Of a stretch of DNA of 64,000 nucleotides, positions 54,929-62,964 are shown in pieces. The stretch spans positions 51,574 to 115,573 of the forward strand of contig NZ_STGX01000008.1 of NCBI RefSeq assembly GCF_004912155.1, read 5' to 3'. Made by a program: the position numbers and the translations under genes. Below the pieces are notes generated by a model. It was not told the origin of the DNA, did no database searches, and worked only from the letters and a program-made list of their open reading frames with translations. This DNA is from Glycomyces paridis (lineage in GTDB: Bacteria > Actinomycetota > Actinomycetes > Mycobacteriales > Micromonosporaceae). The stretch's first letter is position 1. Each line of letters opens with the position of its first letter.

Positions 54929-55579
54929 TCAGACGAGGCCGGCCTGATGGGCGAGGATCGCCGCTTCGACGCGGTTCCTGACGTCGAGCCGGAGGAAGAT
55001 GCCGCTGAGGTAGCCCTTGACGGTGCCTTCGGTGAGGAACAGCGCCGCGGCGATCTCGGCGTTCGAGGCGCCCGTCGCGAGCAGTGCGAGCACCTCGCGT
55101 TCGCGGGCGGTGAGGGAGGCGAGCGCCCGGCCCGCCTCGGTCGCCGACGCTCCGGCGCGGAGGAGGCCGATGAGGTGCGCGGCGACGGCCGGGGAGAGCA
55201 TCGCGCCGCCGCCCGCCGCGGCCCTGACACCGCGGAGCAGATCGTACGGGTCGCCGGATTTGACGAGGAACCCGTTGGCGCCCAACTGGACGGCACGGGC
55301 GATGTACTCGTCGTCGCCGAACGTGGTGACGATGATCGCCGCCTGCGCCGGGCGGGCGCGGCGGATCTGCTCGAGCGCGGCGAGCCCGTCGAGTTCGGGC
55401 ATGCGGATGTCCATGAGCACGACGTCGGGTCGTTCGGCGAGCGTGAGCGCGACGGCCTGCCGGCCCGTCGCGGCCTCGACGCCGAGCACCTCGATACCGG
55501 GATCGGTGTCCAGGATGGCCCGGTAGCTCGCCCTGACGACCGGCTCGTCGTCGGCCAGGAGCACGCGGATCACAGCCAT
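54929..55579 (-). CDS. NarL/LuxR-type response regulator
   Basis: 216 residues. Receiver domain: acidic pair in RVLLADDEP, phosphorylated Asp in VVLMDIRMPE, Lys in GFLVKSGDP. The C-terminal GerE helix-turn-helix is LTAREREVLALLATGASNAEIAAALFLTEGTVKGYLSGIF. Its start overlaps the kinase gene by 10 bases. It probably controls the ABC genes of the same operon. Confidence 0.93.
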   Translation of the reverse strand: MAVIRVLLADDEPVVRASYRAILDTDPGIEVLGVEAATGRQAVALTLAERPDVVLMDIRMPELDGLAALEQIRRARPAQAAIIVTTFGDDEYIARAVQLGANGFLVKSGDPYDLLRGVRAAAGGGAMLSPAVAAHLIGLLRAGASATEAGRALASLTAREREVLALLATGASNAEIAAALFLTEGTVKGYLSGIFLRLDVRNRVEAAILAHQAGLV

Positions 55580-56796
55580 GACCGCTCCCGCAGGTCGCTT
55601 ACCCGCACCACGGCGCCGTCGTGGAAGCAGACCTCGAAGACGGCGAGCCCGAGCGGGAAGTTGCCGTCGGTGTAGTAGGCGCACGACCATTCGGGTTCGT
55701 GCGCGGGCGCGGGCACGAGGCGAACGGGCGCCTGCCTTGCGGGCAGCAGTCGTTCGGCCTCGGCGGCGGCCATGCCCGCCTGGAGGAGGTCGAAGTCCCC
55801 CTCCTCGATGACGTCGTCATGGGTCGCCCAGGTGTAGAAGCCCATGAGCACGACGAGGGCGACGCAGGCGGGCGCCAGCCCCGAGCGCACGGTCCGCCAC
55901 AGGGGCGAGCGCCGTGTGCCGCTCACCGAGGGCGCCGGACGCGGCCTGCGCGGGATCTGCGCGGTCACGGTGAACTCACCGCCTTCGGCCACACCGCCCT
56001 TGACCTCACCACTCTCGATTTCACCGCCCTCGGTCCCACGCCTCTCAACCTTGGCCTCCAGCCGCCCTCCCGCGACCGCGACCCGGCGCCGGAGGGCCCC
56101 GAGCCCGGTCGCGGCGGCCGTCGAGCGCGCCTCCCGGTCCTCGGCGGCGGGCACCCGGTTGCGCACCTCGACCTCGACGGCCTCGGCGGTGCCGCCGAAG
56201 GTGACCGCGACGGCCTGGCCCGGCGCGTGCCGGAGCGCGTTCGTCAGCGCCTCGCGAACCACTCGGTACAGCGTGCGATCGGCGACGGGGTGGAGTCTGG
56301 TCGGCACTTCGCCGCGCCGGACGATGACCGCGCCCGAGGCCGCGAGCCGGTCGATCATCGCTTCGACCGATTCGGGCGCTTCGGGTTCTCGTGCGGCCGC
56401 GAGCGCCCGGCGAAGCTCCTGCACGGCGTGCTCGACGTCCCGGCGAATGTCGGCCGCCTGCTCCTGAACGGCCCCGGTCGTCTGCACCTGCAACGCCCCC
56501 GCCTTCAGGGCGATGACGCTCAGGTCGTGCCCGAGCGCGTCGTGCATCTCCTCGGTCAGGCGGCTGCGGTCGGCCAGGACCGCGTTCACCGCGATCGCCT
56601 GCTCGTAGTCGCGCCGGAACCCTCGATAGCGCAGGACCAGCACAGCGAACCAGACCAGCGCGACCACCGTGAACTGGAGCCCGAGGAACACGAGCGTCGA
56701 CCCGGTCGCGGCCCACCAGCCCAGCGCCGCGACCTCCGCCAGCGCGCCCGCCGCCGCGCACACGGCGACGGCGGGCGAGGACGACGGTCGGATCAT
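55570..56796 (-). CDS. Sensor histidine kinase (HisKA_3) with C-terminal BamE-like domain
   Basis: 408 residues. Two N-terminal helices (about 8-30 and 36-56), then the HisKA_3 motif EMHDALGHDL (phospho-His 85), N-box ALTNALRHAP and a G-box region TGLGALRRRVAVAGG. After the kinase comes an extra helix (LAPACVALVVLMGFYTW) and about 80 residues with a SmpA/BamE-like pattern (LLQAGMAAAEAERLLPARQAP...WSCAYYTDGN...VCFHDGAVVRV), probably outside the cell. The insertion GGEIESGEVKGGVAEGGE in the ATPase domain is unusual. ATG 56796 fits the domain start; a longer start at 56838 is possible. Confidence 0.85.
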   Translation of the reverse strand: MIRPSSSPAVAVCAAAGALAEVAALGWWAATGSTLVFLGLQFTVVALVWFAVLVLRYRGFRRDYEQAIAVNAVLADRSRLTEEMHDALGHDLSVIALKAGALQVQTTGAVQEQAADIRRDVEHAVQELRRALAAAREPEAPESVEAMIDRLAASGAVIVRRGEVPTRLHPVADRTLYRVVREALTNALRHAPGQAVAVTFGGTAEAVEVEVRNRVPAAEDREARSTAAATGLGALRRRVAVAGGRLEAKVERRGTEGGEIESGEVKGGVAEGGEFTVTAQIPRRPRPAPSVSGTRRSPLWRTVRSGLAPACVALVVLMGFYTWATHDDVIEEGDFDLLQAGMAAAEAERLLPARQAPVRLVPAPAHEPEWSCAYYTDGNFPLGLAVFEVCFHDGAVVRVSDLRERSWL

Positions 56797-56827
56797 GCCG
56801 CCCACTGTAAGCGGCCCGCCGCGCCGC

Positions 56828-57556
56828 TCACGCGTCACGCCGTTCCAGCAGCACCGAGGCCGCCGCGTACGCCGCCGCCGCCCACCCGGCCACGATCAGC
56901 AGCTTGACGACGGAGGGGTAGTCGGTGCCGTCGCCGGTGACGAACCGCCCCGCGGCGCCTGCGGGCGTCCACACGCTCATCGACGGCGGCATCGCCAGCA
57001 TCCCGACCAGGAGCACCAACCCCACGGACAAGGTGCCCACGGCGCTCCGGATGATCGCGCCCAACGCGACGACCAGGACCGCCACCACGCCGAACAGCGC
57101 GGCCACCCTCGCGACCGTGACGGCCGCCGACTCGGCCGCCGGCGCGGCGTGCCCGGCGAGCGTGAGCGACCCAGCGGCCACCCCGAGGCCGCCGGCCACC
57201 GCACCGCTGACGACGCCCAGGGCGACCGCGACGAGCGTCTTGCCCGCGAGCACGACCCAGCGGCGCGGCTGCGCCTGGAACGTCGAGCGGATGCTCCCGG
57301 TCGAGTACTCGGAGGTGATCAGCGTCATCGCCGCGGCGGTGAAGGTGAGCAGGCCGAACTGCACGGCCGGACCCAAGACGTCGACCACGCGCATCGTGGT
57401 CCCCGCCGGGTGCTCCCCGAGACTGAGGCCGTGCACGAAGTCGTTGCCCAAGGACGCCGCCGTGACCGCGACCAGGACGACCGTGCTGATCAAGCACAGC
57501 AGCGGAGAGAGGATCGAGAACGTCTTGCCCCATTCGGCACCCAGCGCGCGGATCAT
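56828..57556 (-). CDS. ABC transporter permease
   Basis: 242 residues with six hydrophobic segments; resembles ABC-2-type permeases (EYSTGSIRSTFQAQPRRW between helices 2 and 3). The ATG overlaps the stop of the ATPase gene (ATGA), and the kinase gene begins 31 bases downstream. Together they form an exporter-plus-sensor operon, often linked to peptide antibiotic or envelope stress. Confidence 0.9.
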   Translation of the reverse strand: MIRALGAEWGKTFSILSPLLCLISTVVLVAVTAASLGNDFVHGLSLGEHPAGTTMRVVDVLGPAVQFGLLTFTAAAMTLITSEYSTGSIRSTFQAQPRRWVVLAGKTLVAVALGVVSGAVAGGLGVAAGSLTLAGHAAPAAESAAVTVARVAALFGVVAVLVVALGAIIRSAVGTLSVGLVLLVGMLAMPPSMSVWTPAGAAGRFVTGDGTDYPSVVKLLIVAGWAAAAYAAASVLLERRDA

Positions 57557-58506
57557 CGCCCAGCACCGCCGATCGCGACCGTCTCGCCCGCGGGCGTTGC
57601 GGCCCTGCGGAACTCGAACTCGTCCTCCACCAGGCGCAGGTACCCCTCTTCCAGGGTCGCGGGCGTGGACGACAGCGAATGCACGCGCACGCCCCGCTCG
57701 AACGCGAGGTCGCCGATCCGCTCGATCGACCCTCCCGTGATCGACAGCGTGCCGGGCGCCTCCCGTTCCGCCGACATCCCCTCCCGTTCGAGCGCCTCCA
57801 CCAGACCGTCGAGACCGGCGAGGTCGGGCGTCCGCAGCACCGTGACGTCGGCGACAGACGCGACCAGCTCCCGCGTGGTGCAGTCGGCGAGGAGCCGCCC
57901 CTTGCCCATCACGATCACGCGGTCGACCGTCTGGTGCATCTCCGCCATCAGGTGGCTGGAGACCAGCACCGTCCGCCCCTCGGCCGCGAACGACTGGAGA
58001 AGGGAGCGGATCCACCGCACGCCGTCGGTGTCCAGCCCGTTCATCGGCTCGTCGAGCACCAGCACCGCCGGATCGCCCAGCAGCGCCGCCGCGATCCCCA
58101 GGCGCTGGCCCATGCCCAGCGAGAAACCGCCGGCCCGGCGGCGGGCGACCGATTCAAGTCCGACGACCTCGATCACCTCGTCCACGCGACCGGCGGGGAG
58201 GCCTGCGTGTCGGGCCAGGCCCAGCAGGTGCGCCCGCGCGCTTCGCCGGGGGTGGCAGGAGCGGGCGTCCAGATGCGCTCCGACCGCCCGCAGCGGCTGT
58301 TTCAGCCGCGCGTACGGCACCCCGTCGATCGTGACGCCGCCCTGGGTCGGACGGTCCAGCCCCAGCAGCAGCCGCATCGCCGTGGACTTGCCTGCGCCGT
58401 TCGGCCCCAACAGCCCGGTCACATGTCCACTGCGGACTTGGACCGTGAGTGCGTCCAGGGCCGTCTTCGCGCCGTAGCGCTTCGTTGCGTTCTCGTAAGC
58501 GATCAC
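57553..58506 (-). CDS. ABC transporter ATP-binding protein
   Basis: 317 residues. Walker A GPNGAGKST, Q-loop region around LDRPTQGG, signature FSLGMGQRLGIAAAL, Walker B VLVLDEPMNGLD and switch His in VSSHLMAEM. C-terminal 90 residues form the extra domain common in drug-export ATPases. GTG 58506 has a weak GGAAC site; frames open upstream to 58542. First gene of the ABC/two-component operon. Confidence 0.92.
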   Translation of the reverse strand: MIAYENATKRYGAKTALDALTVQVRSGHVTGLLGPNGAGKSTAMRLLLGLDRPTQGGVTIDGVPYARLKQPLRAVGAHLDARSCHPRRSARAHLLGLARHAGLPAGRVDEVIEVVGLESVARRRAGGFSLGMGQRLGIAAALLGDPAVLVLDEPMNGLDTDGVRWIRSLLQSFAAEGRTVLVSSHLMAEMHQTVDRVIVMGKGRLLADCTTRELVASVADVTVLRTPDLAGLDGLVEALEREGMSAEREAPGTLSITGGSIERIGDLAFERGVRVHSLSSTPATLEEGYLRLVEDEFEFRRAATPAGETVAIGGAGR

Positions 58507-58602
58507 CGTTCCATGCTCGCCGAGCGCGCGAGTCCCGAACACTGTCGAAAGTCAGGAATCCGAGTGCGGCGATTACGGTTGCATCGCCGAACGCGGTGGG
58601 CT

Positions 58603-59556
58603 TCATCGGGTTCGCGGCTCGCGGAAGTCGGGCAGCCGCTCGGTGAGCCGGTTGGATCGCAGTCGGGCGTCGAAGCCGCTGGTGCGCAGCACGGTCCGTT
58701 CGGGCCGGGAGTGCTGCACGACCTGCGCGTTGATGCGGGCGCGGGTGATGCTGCCGGGGTGGACGTCGACGGCGGTCCGCCAGCGCGCGCGGCGCGTCCC
58801 GGCGGACGGACCGCTTTCAGCGACCGCGACTTCGAGCCCGTGCCCGCCGGGCCGCAGGGGGATCCACCACCGGCCCCAGTCCAACTCCTGCCGGGCGCCG
58901 TCGATCGTCACGACGGGGTCGGGCATCCAGGGCCGTTCGCGCGGCGGCCACGGCTCGCCCGAGCGCCGCAACCAGTCCCTGTCGATGCCGGTTCCGGGGT
59001 CGACGTGCTGCGAGACGGCCTCCCACGTGAGGTCGAGCAGGAGCCCGCCGCTCTTCGGTTCGTGGTCGGGGAGGCGGTCGAGGGTGAAGGGCAGCTGCGA
59101 CGCCGCCGGCGCGGAGTCCCCGGCCTCGTCAGCACGTCGCAGCGTCTTGCCCGCCCAGGTGTCCGGCGCGAGCGGCGGTTCGCCGCCCGGCTCCCAGGCG
59201 CGGTCGGGGTGCGATTCGAGGACGGTGGTGCGCCGTGCCGTCACCTCGGCGACCCACCACCCGGCGAACCCGCCCGCCTGGACGGAGCAGCGGTGCATCC
59301 CAGGCGGCAGCCGCACCCAGGCCGTGCCGACGCCCTGCGCGACGGGCCGCGAGTCGACCAGGAGGATCGGCACCCGGGACGGCGGGTATTCCGGGGCTTC
59401 CCGGCCGGGGCCTTCGGGTTCGGTAGGCGCGGTGGTTGCGATCGTGACCTCCAGCAGGCCCTCCGACCGCTTGATCCGGCCGGGTCTGGTGTCGGTGACC
59501 ACCGGGTGAGGCGAGGCGGGGTGCGCCGTGACCGAGGGGTGTTCGTTGTCGGACAA
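58603..59556 (-). CDS. Hypothetical protein of 317 residues
   Basis: No signal peptide or membrane helix. The protein seems to have two beta-rich halves with similar phrasing: PILLVDSRPVAQGVGTAWVRLPPGMHRCSVQAG and PVVTIDGARQELDWGRWWIPLRPGGHGLEVAVAE, each a short strand, a residue pair describing a constant and a PPG-H/RPGGH turn, suggesting a duplicated domain. Starts at TTG 59556 without a good ribosome site, so the start is uncertain. Function unknown. Confidence 0.65.
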   Translation of the reverse strand: MSDNEHPSVTAHPASPHPVVTDTRPGRIKRSEGLLEVTIATTAPTEPEGPGREAPEYPPSRVPILLVDSRPVAQGVGTAWVRLPPGMHRCSVQAGGFAGWWVAEVTARRTTVLESHPDRAWEPGGEPPLAPDTWAGKTLRRADEAGDSAPAASQLPFTLDRLPDHEPKSGGLLLDLTWEAVSQHVDPGTGIDRDWLRRSGEPWPPRERPWMPDPVVTIDGARQELDWGRWWIPLRPGGHGLEVAVAESGPSAGTRRARWRTAVDVHPGSITRARINAQVVQHSRPERTVLRTSGFDARLRSNRLTERLPDFREPRTR

Positions 59557-59628
59557 GGGGTCTCGATTCGCTGAGGAGGTGAGGGGTGACGCGTGCGGGT
59601 GGGGGGCGCGTGGTTCGGAGTGCGGGGT

Positions 59629-60801
59629 TCAGGTGCCGATGCGGGAGGCGTTCTGGGCGATCGCGGTGATGTTGCCGGTGAAGACGATCAGCGCGCCGAT
59701 GATGGTGAAGATCGGTCCCGGTCTGGTGCCCTGGTCGACGCCGAACAGTTCGAGGTAAGGGTCGCTCTCCATCGCGCCGAGGGCGCCGAGGAGGACCGGG
59801 AAGAGGAGCAGCGACCAGACGATGCCTATGAGCGAGAGCGTGAGGCCCTGGGTCGGTGTGGAGGCGGTGAAGTACAGCGACCACCACAGCGCCGCGAGCA
59901 CCAGGGCGACGGCGACCAGCGGCGTGGCGGGGAGCGAATCGCCCGCCGAGCCTGCCCGCCCGGTGGTCATGTCCCAGTAGTTCCCGCCGCCTCCGACGAC
60001 CCGGTTCCAGACCATGAACGTGCCCAGGACGATCAGAAGCGTCCCCGCCAGCGCCATCGCCGCCCCGGCCGCCGGGTTCCGCCGCCGGATCGGACCGAAC
60101 ACCATTGGCCCGTAGCCGTAGTACGCGGGCACGGCGGCGAACTGGCCTGTCGCGTAAGGATTTCCGGGCATTGCGCCAGGAACTGAGCCGGGCGGTGGGA
60201 CGAGCAGTGGGCCGGTCGGCGGGCCCGGAGGCTGCATCAACGGCATTCCGGGCGGCTGAGCGGGCTGCTGTCCGGCCTGGCCCGGGATCGCGTAGGACTG
60301 CGCGACGGTCGGCACCGGCGACATCGGCGGTGGCGGCGGTGGCGGCGCCGGGGTCGAAGGCGGGGTGGGGGACTGGGTTGGGGACGGGGCGGGAGGCGGA
60401 ACCGGAGGTGGGGCCGGGGACCGCCCCGGGGAGGGTGTCGGGAGCAGCGCGGTGGGCGGTCCGGCGGGAGGTCCGGTGGGCGGCGAGGGAACCGCCTGAT
60501 CGGCGGGCAACGCGGCGGCCGGTGCGGGAGCCGTTTGATCAGCGGACCGTGCGGAGGCTGTTGGATCGGCGGCCGATCGCTCCGACCGCTGCGCGTCGTA
60601 GGCATTGCGCCGCTCGGGGTCCAGAAGGATGTCGCGTGCCCGCGCGAGGTCGGCGAGCACCTGGCCCGCCCGTTGTTGCACGGCCGGATCGCTGTCACGC
60701 GCGAGCCGAGCCCAGGCGCTCTCTTCCTCGCGGAGACGTATCTCGATGTCGGCGGCGTCGGCATCGAAGCGCAGGTCGAGGAGGTCGTAGAGGTCCGGCA
60801 T
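59629..60801 (-). CDS. J-domain-like protein with proline-rich linker and four membrane helices
   Basis: 390 residues. Residues 1-75 look like a degenerate J domain (DLYDLLDLRFDADAADIEIRLREEE...ARDILLDPERRNAYDAQ) but the HPD motif needed to stimulate DnaK is absent. Residues 80-235 are a Pro-rich linker. The C-terminus has four helices (about 255-275, 300-320, 325-350, 365-385). Probably a membrane protein with a cytoplasmic interaction arm. ATG 60801 follows GGAGCG. Confidence 0.72.
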   Translation of the reverse strand: MPDLYDLLDLRFDADAADIEIRLREEESAWARLARDSDPAVQQRAGQVLADLARARDILLDPERRNAYDAQRSERSAADPTASARSADQTAPAPAAALPADQAVPSPPTGPPAGPPTALLPTPSPGRSPAPPPVPPPAPSPTQSPTPPSTPAPPPPPPPMSPVPTVAQSYAIPGQAGQQPAQPPGMPLMQPPGPPTGPLLVPPPGSVPGAMPGNPYATGQFAAVPAYYGYGPMVFGPIRRRNPAAGAAMALAGTLLIVLGTFMVWNRVVGGGGNYWDMTTGRAGSAGDSLPATPLVAVALVLAALWWSLYFTASTPTQGLTLSLIGIVWSLLLFPVLLGALGAMESDPYLELFGVDQGTRPGPIFTIIGALIVFTGNITAIAQNASRIGT

Positions 60802-60848
60802 CGGCGCTCCAGCGGATGTTCGCTTGCGGCAGTGAGGGACTCTTCATG

Positions 60849-61166
60849 CTATCGGATATTTAGGACGAACGGGCCCAGGCGCGTCCGCGCCCGGGCCCGT
60901 TCGACACATGAAGTTAAGGCGCGCCCTGCCGCGCGCAGGAGACCCGTGAAGTCACTCGCTCCGAGGTCGAAGATCGGAGATCCCTCGCCGAGCTTCGAGT
61001 CCCGCACCTGGAAGCCGGAGGTGGCGGGGCGGGCTTCGACGCATTGAGAATCTTGCGAGCTGCTGCTCCTGCTGGACTTGCGCCAAGGTGCCACGCGAGC
61101 TTCGACGCATGCGGAGTCCTGGGAGTTGCTGCTCCTGCTGGACTTGCGCCACCCGGCTTGGCTCAT
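60849..61166 (-). CDS. DUF397 protein with a duplicated N-terminal segment
   Basis: 105 residues. The DUF397 opening WRKSSRSSNSQDSACVEAR is followed at once by a second copy WRKSSRSSSSQDSQCVEAR, then the usual VRDSKLGEG and ending. In the family the segment normally occurs once. DUF397 genes pair with XRE-family regulators in actinobacteria and influence development or antibiotic production. ATG overlaps the upstream XRE stop (ATGA) with AAGGAG before it. Confidence 0.85.
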   Translation of the reverse strand: MSQAGWRKSSRSSNSQDSACVEARVAPWRKSSRSSSSQDSQCVEARPATSGFQVRDSKLGEGSPIFDLGASDFTGLLRAAGRALTSCVERARARTRLGPFVLNIR

Positions 61167-61981
61167 AGCTTGAACTCCTTAATTGACCTGGCCAGGCCTG
61201 CCACTGATTCGAGCCCGTCACGATAGTGCTGCACGGACTCGGCCTCCTCGAAGTATAGGTAGCCGTTCTGGGCCTCAACGAAGACGATATCCGGGTCGTC
61301 TTCGAGGGGAAAGCTGAGAAGGGTGAAGGCCAGGTGCATGAGGTGGGGCGGGCCAGCAGTGAACGGGAGGTACCTCACGGTTGCGTGGTCGAGTTCATCT
61401 GCCTCGATGAGTCTTCCGATCTGCTCGGTATCACAGCCGAAGTGCAGCACGGCTTCGCTCATGAGGAAGTGGTGTTTGGGCTCGTTGCCTTGCCAGAAAG
61501 GTTGCTGATTTCGCAGCCGGTTCTGTACCTCCTGCTCGACTGCGGCTTCATCGAGGTCGGGATTTCGAGGGAACAGCATCCGCATGTGGCTTTCGGATTG
61601 GAGCTGGCCCGGAACGAAGGTCGACTCGTACTGGTAGACCGTGCTGGAGTGGAGTTGGAGTTCATGGAAGGCGCTGAACCCGAAGAGGCCCCGCCCTCTC
61701 GGCTGCGTCCACGTCGTGGCCGGTCCGAGCCTCCACAACCGTTCCAGCTCGAACTTTTCCTCCTTGGGCATCCCGTAGAGGTCGCACAGCGATCCGATGA
61801 CCGGGAAGGCGAGCGTGGTGGCCTCGCCGTCCTCCAGCCGCTGCGCGGTCCGGGCTGATCCGACCCGGTCGATGACCTCCGGGTGCCGCAGGGCATACCC
61901 CGCCTTCTTCCGCGCGATCTTGAGTTTCCGGCCGATCAGTTTGCGCCGCATGGGCGTCTGTCGTGATGCATCGTTCCGCAT
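61163..61981 (-). CDS. XRE-family regulator with DUF5753-type ligand domain
   Basis: 272 residues. The N-terminal helix-turn-helix (IGRKLKIARKKAGYALRHPEVIDRVGSARTAQRLEDGEATT) is followed by the DUF5753 domain (STVYQYESTFVPGQLQSESHMRML... NQQPFWQGNEPKHHFLMSEAVL...). Partner of the downstream DUF397 protein. The HTH is more diverged than usual. Start ATG 61981, or 61951 ten codons later. Confidence 0.85.
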   Translation of the reverse strand: MRNDASRQTPMRRKLIGRKLKIARKKAGYALRHPEVIDRVGSARTAQRLEDGEATTLAFPVIGSLCDLYGMPKEEKFELERLWRLGPATTWTQPRGRGLFGFSAFHELQLHSSTVYQYESTFVPGQLQSESHMRMLFPRNPDLDEAAVEQEVQNRLRNQQPFWQGNEPKHHFLMSEAVLHFGCDTEQIGRLIEADELDHATVRYLPFTAGPPHLMHLAFTLLSFPLEDDPDIVFVEAQNGYLYFEEAESVQHYRDGLESVAGLARSIKEFKL

Positions 61982-62142
61982 CCATTCAGTAAAGCAACGA
62001 CTACCGAAAGCGCAACCCCCATCGCCCCTCAGTTCGATGTGGCATTTGGCCGTGGCCGTGGGGCCTACTCCACTGGCCGCAGCCTCCGGCCGCAGCCACA
62101 GGAGACTGCCCAATTGCCACACTCTGACCTGGGGTTTTGGTC

Positions 62143-62171
62143 TTGATTCGGTGTGGTGGTCCTCCTACTGT
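62143..62171 (+). promoter_or_regulatory. Promoter of the two small unknown genes
   Basis: TTGATT (62143-62148), a 17-base spacer and TACTGT (62166-62171). Confidence 0.5.
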
Positions 62172-62303
62172 CGACTTCACGCGAGTCGATCCGCATGACT
62201 CGCGTGCGGTGGGGAAGACCCGGCGGCCGGCGTCCATTCCGGGGGCGGCGGGCGCCGGGTCGGACTCCTCCGAGCCACGATGAGTCCGAAATGGAGGAAA
62301 GCG

Positions 62304-62642
62304 ATGAATCGAGCGGCAGAACGGCTCCAGGCTTCGACCACCCGACCAGATCCGTTGGTGCGAGGGCGGTTCACCGATGGGAGCCGGGAGTACACGGTGA
62401 GCGCGTCGAGCGCCGTGGCGCCCGACTCCTTCCAGGTGTTCGCGAGCGAGAACCGGGCCGACATCGTGCTGATCGTGTCGGGCCTGAACACCGGCGACCT
62501 GCACGCCACGTGGGGCGAGGAATGGCGGACCAGGACCGTCGAGTGGCAGGCATGGGCGCGCGAGTGCGCCTTCCACGTCTTCCACAACGGCAGCCTCATG
62601 AAGGAGCGCGTCGTGAAGGGCGCGAGGTTCTGCGATGGCTGA
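62304..62642 (+). CDS. Hypothetical protein (112 residues)
   Basis: No known motif recognised. A mixed polar sequence with one possible beta/alpha pattern (ADIVLIVSGLNTGDLHATWGEEWRTRTVEW). ATG 62304 is 6 bases after GGAGG; an upstream ATG at 62280 lies before that ribosome site. First of a two-gene unit with the next gene. Confidence 0.68.
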   Translation: MNRAAERLQASTTRPDPLVRGRFTDGSREYTVSASSAVAPDSFQVFASENRADIVLIVSGLNTGDLHATWGEEWRTRTVEWQAWARECAFHVFHNGSLMKERVVKGARFCDG

Positions 62643-62964
62643 GGCGGTCTTGGCCGATGCCGAAGGGCCGTACAACCTCCGGTCGGACGGTGAGCCCGGG
62701 ATCGACGGCTACCTGGGGTGCTTCCGGCGGGGTCCGGCGGTGTTCTCGCTGTACCAGACCTCGCCGGTCCCGCACCGGTACACGCCGGGTCCCGACCAGT
62801 TCCTCCTCGACTTCGACGACGGCGCGGGCGCCCGCGAGTGTTGCCGCTTCACCGAGGACGTGACCGAACCGCCCGAGTGGTACGGCGCGTGGAAGAACGA
62901 CGAATGGTGCGGATGGATCATGGAACGCTGCCGCGCCCTCATCGCCGACCCGGAGGAGGACTAG
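62635..62964 (+). CDS. Hypothetical protein (109 residues)
   Basis: Acidic and Trp/Cys-containing (CCRFTEDV, WYGAWKNDEWCGWIMERCRAL). No family recognised. Its start overlaps the preceding gene by 8 bases, so they are translated together; the pair lies beside the XRE-DUF397 regulators. Confidence 0.68.
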   Translation: MAEAVLADAEGPYNLRSDGEPGIDGYLGCFRRGPAVFSLYQTSPVPHRYTPGPDQFLLDFDDGAGARECCRFTEDVTEPPEWYGAWKNDEWCGWIMERCRALIADPEED

